This document shows positions 26,781-34,112 of a stretch of 40,484 nucleotides of DNA, piece after piece. The notes below the pieces were generated by a model. The model ran no database searches. It was not told the DNA's origin and saw only the letters and a program-made list of their open reading frames with translations. Each line of letters starts with the position of its first letter. Position 1 is the first letter of the stretch. Origin of the DNA: Candidatus Poseidoniales archaeon (GTDB taxonomy: Archaea > Thermoplasmatota > Poseidoniia > Poseidoniales > Thalassarchaeaceae); the NCBI GenBank assembly GCA_028821675.1, contig JAPKFG010000004.1, positions 1 to 40,484 on the forward strand. The letters run 5' to 3'. A program made the translations under genes and the position numbers.

Positions 26781-28544
26781 TTACTCATCTTCCATGAGAA
26801 GTGCCCGAGCCGGAATCGCTGCCAGAGGCTTTCCTTCTACCAGTCCTGAAAGGTGCAAGTCGAGCCCAATCGCCTTACCTTCCAATTGCAGTCTCAGGAA
26901 TCGTGTGCTGCCGACCTCTAGTGTGTCTAGGAAGATTTCATCACCGTCGTAAAGTGAATTTGGAGATACCTTGGTGATTTGCCATGAAGGGCCACCTGCT
27001 GCTTCAAAGCGAAGAGCAGCCAATTTCCATGGTGCTTGCTCCACATGAATTCCCACCAGTAAACTGCCCGGCCCCATTCGCCAAGCCTTCAGTGTGACCG
27101 AATCGGTGTGATGGGTCAATGTCGCTTCACCCATCTCGGCGACGGTTGCTTTCCACTGCACTTCTTCTAACATTTCCAAAGCACTGATGATTTCATGTTC
27201 GCTACCATCAGTTTCGATTAGTCTGGCCAATCGCCCCCGAAGGCGCTTCAATCGCCCCCGTTCGTGAGCTTGCACCTCATCGGCCAATTTCGTCCCCCGC
27301 AAACTCCACAGAACATATCCCATCGGTGCCAGCATCAATAATCCAATACCGATGTAAAATGGGATGAATTCTTTCCATCGATCAACAATCTCACCTGCTT
27401 CAATGGGTGCATCATCTTCACTGGTGACATTTATTGTTTGTAGAATCAGATGATATCCGTTGGTCCCGATTGCTCCATCTATGCGACTGACCTTGACCAA
27501 GTGATATCCTGGTGTCATGTTGAGGCCCACCGCACTAGTTCCATCTACGACATCCAACGGAGTTAGGAATTCACCTGAGTTGTTCCATGATTGGATTTGC
27601 ACCATAGCATCATCACCTTCGATTGTCGCAATGAGTCGGTGTGTCTCCCACGTTTCTCCTGGTATGAGAATCGGATACACATCGACAGAATCCTGTCCAC
27701 TGAGATTTCCATTCGTCGTCCAGCGTTCATTCTCGATGGCCACCGCCTCGTTATGGAATCTAGTCTCATCGACTGTGTTGGGGCAATCATGCGGACACAA
27801 TTCATCGCCCTCGGATAGGATGGTTTTGTTCAATGACCACACTCCTGTAACCCCCTCTGTTCTTGCCCGGATGGTGAATTCATAATTCTCAAATCGTGAA
27901 TCCACCGCTGGTGTGTGCAAGGTCATGGCCGTAGCATTGTCGTCGAAATCAAGCTCTGCCACCTCTCCACTGGGCAAATGAGTCATGTATCCTACGAATT
28001 CCGTCATTTCCCCGCCAAACCATTGAATCTCAATGTCCGCATTTCCGCCAGTCGAGAAGTAAGTACGATCTCCTTCTGTGTCAGATTCATGGATGTATCC
28101 AGAGGCAGTCAAGTTCCCTAAGACGATTTCGTTATCTGCAGAATTAGAATGGACATAGATTTGATAGGAGTTCGGACTTGTGAAATTGGTATTGGATATC
28201 TCAATCCACATGGTATTCCCAGTTCCACTGAGCAGGAAAGTCATGGAGTCCCCTTCTTCTTCACCGTGAACCGCACCATCTTCACGAACCGTGATTTTCA
28301 GTGGTTCGTCTGCGGATACTAAATGGATGAAATGAACCGCCCCCGTATCATCACCTAGCGTAATGTTGTCGAGATCCTGCGGGTCACTCAATTGACCCTC
28401 ATAGATGAGTGTCGGCGTGTCATCTCCCTCCCAATCCAACACCGGACCGTTAACTGTTCCGACGCTGTTGAGCTGTTCTGCCGGAATCGGTGTTACACTA
28501 ATCAGAATGAGCAACAGTGCGAGAACCACTGCTCGTGTGCGCAT
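26781..28544 (-). CDS. Single-pass surface protein with large cytosolic domain
   Basis: The product is 587 residues. A signal peptide (AVVLALLLILISVTPIPA) precedes a ~350-residue ectodomain of beta-sandwich type, including a stretch (NTMWIEISN...SYQIYVHSNS) that resembles bacterial pre-peptidase C-terminal (PPC) domains. A transmembrane helix lies at about 389-412 (FIPFYIGIGLLMLAPMGYVLW). It is followed by a basic charged helix (HERGRLKRLRGRLARL) and about 130 further residues, probably a folded beta-rich cytosolic domain ending in acidic MEDE. A cytosolic domain of that size is unusual for this class in the window. The start is ATG 28544, with a TTCTAAAG box at -27 and a dyad between the two. 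The stop abuts that of dnaJ. Function is unknown. Confidence 0.75.
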   Translation of the reverse strand: MRTRAVVLALLLILISVTPIPAEQLNSVGTVNGPVLDWEGDDTPTLIYEGQLSDPQDLDNITLGDDTGAVHFIHLVSADEPLKITVREDGAVHGEEEGDSMTFLLSGTGNTMWIEISNTNFTSPNSYQIYVHSNSADNEIVLGNLTASGYIHESDTEGDRTYFSTGGNADIEIQWFGGEMTEFVGYMTHLPSGEVAELDFDDNATAMTLHTPAVDSRFENYEFTIRARTEGVTGVWSLNKTILSEGDELCPHDCPNTVDETRFHNEAVAIENERWTTNGNLSGQDSVDVYPILIPGETWETHRLIATIEGDDAMVQIQSWNNSGEFLTPLDVVDGTSAVGLNMTPGYHLVKVSRIDGAIGTNGYHLILQTINVTSEDDAPIEAGEIVDRWKEFIPFYIGIGLLMLAPMGYVLWSLRGTKLADEVQAHERGRLKRLRGRLARLIETDGSEHEIISALEMLEEVQWKATVAEMGEATLTHHTDSVTLKAWRMGPGSLLVGIHVEQAPWKLAALRFEAAGGPSWQITKVSPNSLYDGDEIFLDTLEVGSTRFLRLQLEGKAIGLDLHLSGLVEGKPLAAIPARALLMEDE

Positions 28545-28548
28545 GTGC

Positions 28549-28575
28549 CGGGCCTACGGCCCGCCGCCTTTAGAA
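28549..28575 (-). promoter_or_regulatory. Promoter with dyad (CGGGCC-TAC-GGCCCG) for 28544 gene
   Basis: The 15-bp perfect inverted repeat 28549-28563, with arms CGGGCC and GGCCCG around TAC, lies 4 nt upstream of ATG 28544. On the minus strand TTCTAAAG (28575-28568) is centred 27 nt from the ATG, a TATA-like position. The dyad fills the space between box and start, where bound protein would block initiation. The same AT-rich box could also serve the divergent arcS gene at 28610. Confidence 0.5.
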
Positions 28576-28609
28576 TCATTCAAGTCAAGTGCATTGACAG
28601 CCTCGATTC

Positions 28610-30370
28610 ATGGAGCACAAACCCTTGGCCCGTACGGTGCTGGCCCGTTGGCGCCATGCCCGCATCTTTGGGCTTGGCGATCGTGCTGCACCTGTGGCAT
28701 TTACCCCGGGTCTATGTTTGACCTCCCATGACCCGGAAATTGGCGTAGAGATGGCTCCCTTCACAATCGAACACAACTCCGAAAAATTACCTGCAACACT
28801 GTCGATTTCAGCAAGAGGGGCATGGTCGTATCCCTTTGGAGAGACCGATGTCCCCACATACACGGCTGATGAAGGTCATACATTGCCCCCTAGCCTCCAA
28901 GAAGCGGACTCTGGACTTGGCCAGAGTACGGGTCCACTGTTGCCTGTATCTTGGCAGCGATTGGTCCATGATGCAACTCTTCTAGATGCCAATCTATCAC
29001 CTGAAATCATTGTCATTCAGGATGCGGTTCAACTGGCTGGCCACCCTGGTCGACTGGTGCAAACCATCCACCTCATCCGTGAGAGATTCCCCGCCGCACT
29101 TCTCTGGGCCCCAGGGTTGGGTGGCCCAGACAATTGTGCAATCCTATCGTGGTTCGGCCTCGACCTATTCGATTTGCGACGTTCACAGCAGGCCGCAGCC
29201 CATGGAATTCTGTTGTCCAGAGATGGACCTCGGCACATCGATTCAACCAGTGGAGAATCATCTGAGATGGCAGCCCAACTCTCTGAATGGCGTGCGTCGT
29301 TGGCTGCGACACGGTCCGCAATTCAAACCGGTACCATTCGGGAACTTGTTGAGAAGCAATCTCTCAACAGCCCTCGTTTAGTCGAACATCTTCGGCGACA
29401 TGACGCTCAGTTGTCCGGTTCAGCGCCACTTTCAATGCATGTCGATAAGGGTCAAAGATTACGTTGTCACAGTTCAGTGAGTCGTGCAGATCCTCTTGTT
29501 CAAGATTGGATTCATCGCATTGAGAATGAGTACATGCCTGACGAAATTCAGCGCCAGACACTGGTGTTGTTGCCGTGCTCTGCCCGCAAACCTTACTCCG
29601 CCAGTCAGAGCCATCGTTTCTTTCGCTCTGCCATTCGCAATCGTAGAATTCATCAAGTCATCGTCACCAGTCCACTCGGTCTGGTTCCTCGTGAATTGGA
29701 AGAACAGTGGCCTGCTGCCCATTATGACATTCCAGTGACTGGGGATTGGGACGATGATGAATTGGCAACCATTCGACGAATGGTGACGGCATTGGTTGAG
29801 CGAGTCGGTTACAAGACCGTCATCAACCATTCTGGAATTGACTTTGAGATTGAGACGATTGACACTCGACCCGAGGGCGTGGGTGCCTCATCCAAAGCTG
29901 CCTGTGATGTTCTTAGAGAAGCCATCGAATCCATCGAAGGCGAGCCCATGCGAGAAAAGACATTCCTTCGTCACGCATTTGCATCCCTGAGCCGCTGGCA
30001 ATATGGGACGGATGCTTGGATGGAAGGATTGCGCGTTGGTGGTAAGCCTCCACGGTGGATGCTTCTGAAAGACAAACAGCAAATGGCGCAATGGCATCCT
30101 GATTCAGGCCGGTTCTCATTCACCAAGTCCATTCTACCAATCCTTCGTGAAACAGGTACACTTCGTGAGATAGAAATCGGCGGAGATGAACCCTGGAAAG
30201 GCGATATTTTCCCTCATATGGTCATTTCAGCCCCGGAAGACCTGAAAATTGGCGAAGAAATCCTCATCATTCGTGATGGGAAATTGCTTGGTTCGGCTCG
30301 CTGCAAGGCTGCCGGGTGGGAATGGAAGTGTGGTGCAGGGCGACTCGCAAGATCCCAACATCGTCTTTAG
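28610..30370 (+). CDS. arcS: Archaeosine synthase ArcS
   Basis: The protein is 586 residues, the usual size for ArcS. The signature PCSARKPYSASQSHRFF sits at about 322-338, followed by SPLGLVPRELE and YDIPVTGDWDDDE; together these identify the TgtA2/ArcS subfamily rather than TGT itself. The N-terminal half is TGT-like in layout (AAAHGILLSRDGP). The C-terminal ~80 residues form a PUA RNA-binding domain (APEDLKIGEEILIIRDG, LLGSARCKAAG). ArcS converts preQ0 at position 15 of archaeal tRNA to archaeosine, acting after TgtA. ATG 28610 opens the region divergent from the 28544 gene. Only 56 bp separate its TAG from the next surface-protein gene. Confidence 0.92.
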   Translation: MEHKPLARTVLARWRHARIFGLGDRAAPVAFTPGLCLTSHDPEIGVEMAPFTIEHNSEKLPATLSISARGAWSYPFGETDVPTYTADEGHTLPPSLQEADSGLGQSTGPLLPVSWQRLVHDATLLDANLSPEIIVIQDAVQLAGHPGRLVQTIHLIRERFPAALLWAPGLGGPDNCAILSWFGLDLFDLRRSQQAAAHGILLSRDGPRHIDSTSGESSEMAAQLSEWRASLAATRSAIQTGTIRELVEKQSLNSPRLVEHLRRHDAQLSGSAPLSMHVDKGQRLRCHSSVSRADPLVQDWIHRIENEYMPDEIQRQTLVLLPCSARKPYSASQSHRFFRSAIRNRRIHQVIVTSPLGLVPRELEEQWPAAHYDIPVTGDWDDDELATIRRMVTALVERVGYKTVINHSGIDFEIETIDTRPEGVGASSKAACDVLREAIESIEGEPMREKTFLRHAFASLSRWQYGTDAWMEGLRVGGKPPRWMLLKDKQQMAQWHPDSGRFSFTKSILPILRETGTLREIEIGGDEPWKGDIFPHMVISAPEDLKIGEEILIIRDGKLLGSARCKAAGWEWKCGAGRLARSQHRL

Positions 30371-30396
30371 AGCCAATGAGCCATAGTTGGGGGGTG

Positions 30397-30420
30397 TTAA
30401 ATACCGCCCATAGGGCGGTA
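30397..30420 (+). promoter_or_regulatory. TATA box plus operator-like dyad for 30427 gene
   Basis: TTAAATA (30397-30403) is centred 27 nt upstream of ATG 30427, the ideal spacing for a leaderless archaeal transcript. TACCGCCC and GGGCGGTA (30402-30420) form a perfect 8-bp dyad around ATA in the space between the box and the start, ending 6 nt before the ATG. A protein bound here would clash with TFB or polymerase, so this is a likely repressor operator. The right arm runs into GGATG, which is not a convincing Shine-Dalgarno. Confidence 0.65.
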
Positions 30421-30426
30421 GGATGT

Positions 30427-33400
30427 ATGGCCACTGCCTATCGAACGAACCACCTGAGCACCACTCTCGTCATGCTGATGATTCTCTCAGCATTGGCGCC
30501 AATGATGGCTCCACACACTGGAATCGAAGTTGTATCTGATGATGACACGCATCCAAATGCACTCAAACAGGTCGATCGAACAATGGAAACCGGAGGTCGA
30601 GCACCTTGCTCTGCCGTACAGAGTGACGGCGGAACTGCGGGAGATGCTGGAAATACCACAGCTACTGCCAAATCACAAGGTTCTGACCCCACTGTGACCA
30701 ATATGGATGGTTGTGTTGACACCACTGATGAACAGGATTGGTATTCAATGCAGGTTTCTGCGGGAAAAGATATCGTTGTTGTATTGCGTGATTTTGGTGA
30801 TGGTACAAACACAGATTTCGATTTGTTACTCGCAGATAGCACCGGTGGAAACCAACAAACTGGTACAGGTTATGTCGATTTATCCATGACCTATGCGGCA
30901 ACTGAGCGTGTTGAATTCACAACTAATTCATCCACAGCAGGTATGTTTTACATTCAGGTTTGGCAATATGCTGGAGATGGGAATTACAAAGTTGACATTT
31001 GGGTAAATACCTCTGTTCCAAAGCCCGATCTTGCTGTGAATTCAATCAGTGGACCCGCGAGCGCAATGGCTGGCGACACGGTCAATGTCACGTACACAGT
31101 AGAGAATTATGGCCCCGGCGACACTAACTCAACAAATCCGTATGATGTCGTGTTTATTCTATCTACAGACGACACTTATGATTGGGGGGATATAATCGTG
31201 GATAGCCATGTTACAGGACCTTACCTTGCAGCAGGAACCAATTCAGTCGAGAGCGCTCAGTTAACCATTCCCGCTGATATAGACAGCGACGATTATCACT
31301 GGATTGTATGGCCAGATGGCTGGGGCAATGTGACAGAGGCCGATGATCTCAACAACAACAACGCCAGTTCTGCAGTGACCACAATTTCGGGAATGCCTTG
31401 TCCGAATGTGGATGATGCATCAACGGGTGCCGATGTCGGAGAAGTCGAAGCAGATGCATATGACTTGGGTACAAATTTCACCGGCACAATCACTGGTTGT
31501 GTTTCCGGTGGAGACAAGGGTGATATGTACATGCTATCCATGGGACGCGGACAAAACATCACAGCCGTCCTCACGGCTGACAACTGGGATGCAGATCTCG
31601 ACCTCGATTTGTGGAACACCTCATCTCTTGACATCGATTCAAGCCTTTCCGGAAACAGCAATGAGACTGTGAGTACAGAAGGAACTGATGCCGATGGCGC
31701 TGCAGACACCTATTACATCAACGTCTCACAATTTTCTGGTCTCGCAAATTACACACTACAGATTTGGACCAATGGTACCATCTACGTGCCTCCTTATGAC
31801 TGCGGAATCCCTTCAGATTGGGGTCAATCCAATGCAGATGCCGGCGACAGCCGTGTCACCGCAATGAGTATCGGTGAAAACCCAGAAGCAAACGGTATGG
31901 GTTGTCTGGATATTGAAGATATGGCGGATGCTTACGGCTTCTCCCTCTCGGGCATGCATGGCATGACGGTGGAGTTAGAGTCCCACGATGGTGAAAATAT
32001 GCACCTGCAACTGTTCGATGGAAGCGATGATACGTTGGTCAGCGAGATGTATTCGACCAACGGTTCAGCGATGGCCGACACGACTGGATTGGATACAAGT
32101 GATCTCAATGGTGGCTACTATGTCATCATCAACGCGCACGAGGCAGAGGGTTGGTACAACCTCTCCTTCACACCGATTGAACCACCTCTGCCGAACCTTG
32201 TGGCCATCGCAGTCAACTGTCCAGTGAGTGGTCGAAGCACCGGAGAGCAGGTTTTCTTCGGCGTAGACATCAGTAGCGATGATGGCCCGATGGATGCCGC
32301 ATTCGCATGGCAAATGAGTTTGGTCGATGAAAATGGAACTGAAGTCATGGTCCTACTCCAAGACGCATATTCAGATGCACTTGATGGCAACGATGGAATC
32401 ATCATCACTGATGGAGACCTAGTTCTATTGGACAGCGCAACAATTTCTTCAGGAAACTACACCTGTGTATTGACCGTAGATGGCGGGGATGTCATTATCG
32501 AGTCCAATGAGACTGACAATACACTGACATCCGCAGCGTTTGAAATCATCAATTATGATGAATTGTTTGCGGATGACCTTGATCGCGACGGCGTACTCAA
32601 TGATGACGATGCTTGTCCAAACACACCTGGTGACTCGACGATGGACCGCCTCGGTTGCCAAGATGCAGATGGTGATGGATATTCCAACGGTGGAGACGTT
32701 TTCATTTACGAAGATACCCAGTGGAACGATACTGATGGTGATGGCTTCGGTGACAACAACGGGCCCAATGACTACAATGGCGACGACTGTCCAAATGAGC
32801 CCGGCATCATGTCTGGAACCAACGGAACGGGTTGTCCGCTTTGGGTTCCTGACACAGATGGTGACGGAATCAGTGACCAGAACGACGCATGTCCTGGGAC
32901 TGAAGCAGGAATTTCTGTTGATGCTCTTGGCTGCCCACTCGTGCTTGCGGATGATGACGATGACGGCGTCCCAAATCTGTTTGATTTGTTGTGCCCGAAC
33001 ACACCTGCTGGCACACAGGTCGGTATCCTGGGTTGTATCGATTCTGATGGCGATGGAATCGATGATTTTGCAGACCACTGTCTGAACACACCAGTGGGTG
33101 CTGAAATTGATGAGACGGGCTGTTCTACAGAAGAAATCCCGGTTGAACCTACAGGAGATCCCGCTAATCCAGGCACACCAGATACTGGTGGAGATGGTGA
33201 CCAATCAGGCGATACTGAGGGTGCAAGTGGTGACGAAACTGATCTGATGCTCTACATCATGATTGCAGCAGGAATTGTACTCCTGCTTGTTGTGATTCTC
33301 GGCCTCACTCTAGTTCTACGCTCGGGTGGCAAAGGTGGTGACCCCACAGAGCAAGCTTGGGCGACCGCAATCACTCCTGAGCAGCAGGCATACGAGCAAC

Positions 33401-33468
33401 AGTTGATTGGAATGGGATACACTGCTGAACAGGCTAGAGCCTACGCGAGTCAGTACTTCCAGAATTGA
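30427..33468 (+). CDS. PPC/CARDB/TSP3-repeat surface protein with UBA-like cytosolic tail
   Basis: The 1013-residue protein starts at ATG 30427 with a hydrophobic signal (TTLVMLMILSALAPMMA); the track's 30316 start lies inside arcS. Domains in order: PPC-like (about 100-195, DWYSMQVSAGKDIVVVL), CARDB-like (about 196-313, DTVNVTYTVENYGPG), a second PPC (361-445, GDMYMLSMGRGQNI), a third PPC (491-585), a second CARDB-like unit (585-710), and a run of thrombospondin-3 calcium repeats (712-900, e.g. DTDGDGISDQNDACPGT) with Cys pairs. A transmembrane helix (about 940-964, LMLYIMIAAGIVLLLVVILG) is followed by a short tail ending EQQLIGMGYTAEQARAYASQ, which looks like a UBA helix pair. It is probably an envelope-exposed binding protein. 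Its promoter is described separately. Confidence 0.85.
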   Translation: MATAYRTNHLSTTLVMLMILSALAPMMAPHTGIEVVSDDDTHPNALKQVDRTMETGGRAPCSAVQSDGGTAGDAGNTTATAKSQGSDPTVTNMDGCVDTTDEQDWYSMQVSAGKDIVVVLRDFGDGTNTDFDLLLADSTGGNQQTGTGYVDLSMTYAATERVEFTTNSSTAGMFYIQVWQYAGDGNYKVDIWVNTSVPKPDLAVNSISGPASAMAGDTVNVTYTVENYGPGDTNSTNPYDVVFILSTDDTYDWGDIIVDSHVTGPYLAAGTNSVESAQLTIPADIDSDDYHWIVWPDGWGNVTEADDLNNNNASSAVTTISGMPCPNVDDASTGADVGEVEADAYDLGTNFTGTITGCVSGGDKGDMYMLSMGRGQNITAVLTADNWDADLDLDLWNTSSLDIDSSLSGNSNETVSTEGTDADGAADTYYINVSQFSGLANYTLQIWTNGTIYVPPYDCGIPSDWGQSNADAGDSRVTAMSIGENPEANGMGCLDIEDMADAYGFSLSGMHGMTVELESHDGENMHLQLFDGSDDTLVSEMYSTNGSAMADTTGLDTSDLNGGYYVIINAHEAEGWYNLSFTPIEPPLPNLVAIAVNCPVSGRSTGEQVFFGVDISSDDGPMDAAFAWQMSLVDENGTEVMVLLQDAYSDALDGNDGIIITDGDLVLLDSATISSGNYTCVLTVDGGDVIIESNETDNTLTSAAFEIINYDELFADDLDRDGVLNDDDACPNTPGDSTMDRLGCQDADGDGYSNGGDVFIYEDTQWNDTDGDGFGDNNGPNDYNGDDCPNEPGIMSGTNGTGCPLWVPDTDGDGISDQNDACPGTEAGISVDALGCPLVLADDDDDGVPNLFDLLCPNTPAGTQVGILGCIDSDGDGIDDFADHCLNTPVGAEIDETGCSTEEIPVEPTGDPANPGTPDTGGDGDQSGDTEGASGDETDLMLYIMIAAGIVLLLVVILGLTLVLRSGGKGGDPTEQAWATAITPEQQAYEQQLIGMGYTAEQARAYASQYFQN

Positions 33469-33470
33469 GT

Positions 33471-33483
33471 GTAAGGGCCTTAC
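33471..33483 (+). repeat. Short hairpin after stop of 30427 gene
   Basis: GTAAG and CTTAC pair around GGC just after the TGA at 33466-33468. No T-run follows, so it is at best a weak terminator or mRNA end structure. Confidence 0.4.
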
Positions 33484-33504
33484 CAAGATGACGACGGAGG
33501 ATAA

Positions 33505-33521
33505 TCCCCCCGTAGGGGGGA
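33505..33521 (+). promoter_or_regulatory. G/C dyad in the uS15 leader region
   Basis: TCCCCCC and GGGGGGA pair exactly around GTA, 75 nt upstream of the uS15 start. It is preceded by GGATAATC, a possible but weak TATA element. If transcription starts upstream, the mRNA would carry a very stable C6-G6 hairpin; if it starts at about 33528, the dyad is a DNA site between box and start. I cannot decide between the two. Confidence 0.5.
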
Positions 33522-33595
33522 ATTTCCAGTTCAACTCATAGCGGAGCGGTTATGAAGGGGCAGCAGGTCGGCGGGACACTCGAGGTGCTCTATAC

Positions 33596-34051
33596 ATGGC
33601 TCGCATGCACAGTCCAGGTCGCGGAAAGAGCGGTTCAACCAAGCCCCTTGTCGACAAGGCACCTGAGTGGTCAAACACCGATCCCAAAGCCGTGACTGCA
33701 CTAATCCTTTCTCTAGCTGAAGATGGACACAACACTGCCACTATTGGCACCATTCTCCGCGATCAGCACGCGGTCCCCGATGCCCGCCTCGTTGTCGGTA
33801 AGAGAATCGGCCAGGTTCTCGCTGAAAATGATATTACACCTCAGTATCCAGAAGATATGATGAGTTTGATGCGCCGCGCGCTTCGCCTCATCAATCACCT
33901 AGAATCAAATCGTAAGGACCTCCACAATTCACGTCAACTTGAGTTGACAGAGAGCAAGATCCGCCGCCTCTCTCGCTACTACCAAGGCCATGGCCTACTC
34001 GACACAGAATGGGCATACAAGCGTGATCAACTCCGCCTCATGGTGGAGTAA
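33596..34051 (+). CDS. rps15: 30S ribosomal protein S15 (uS15)
   Basis: The protein is 151 residues, the archaeal/eukaryotic long form. The N-terminus MARMHSPGRGKSGSTKP matches archaeal uS15, and the C-terminal part LESNRKDLHNSRQLELTESKIRRLSRYY is the conserved helical 16S rRNA-binding core. GAGGTG lies 9 nt upstream of ATG 33596, one of the clearer Shine-Dalgarno sites here. The gene is 127 nt downstream of a surface-protein gene and 61 nt upstream of a RecJ/DHH-like gene, an order known from euryarchaea, where uS15 commonly neighbours a RecJ-like gene. The leader holds the 33505-33521 dyad, a candidate for regulation. Confidence 0.97.
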   Translation: MARMHSPGRGKSGSTKPLVDKAPEWSNTDPKAVTALILSLAEDGHNTATIGTILRDQHAVPDARLVVGKRIGQVLAENDITPQYPEDMMSLMRRALRLINHLESNRKDLHNSRQLELTESKIRRLSRYYQGHGLLDTEWAYKRDQLRLMVE

Positions 34052-34063
34052 TCAACTCCTGCC

Positions 34064-34102
34064 GTTGTGGTCAGGTCTTTGAACCGTAAGGGGAACCACA
34101 AC
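34064..34102 (+). repeat. Inverted repeat between uS15 and DHH-like gene
   Basis: GTTGTGGT (34064-34071) and ACCACAAC (34095-34102) are exact reverse complements with a 23-nt loop. The right arm ends 10 nt before ATG 34113. It could be a stem-loop in a shared transcript, acting on processing or on translation of the second gene, or a DNA dyad. Confidence 0.55.
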
Positions 34103-34112
34103 TCCGCCCCCC

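Noticed and set aside
32449-33204. 251-aa minus-strand ORF
   Set aside because: Antisense shadow of the TSP3 repeats of the 30427 gene; composition and lack of start signals argue against coding.
33488-33541. 17-codon ORF (ATG 33488 to TAG 33541) in the uS15 leader, spanning the G/C dyad
   Set aside because: No Shine-Dalgarno, and a short ORF is expected by chance; coding through the dyad (PPVGG) is explained by the repeat.
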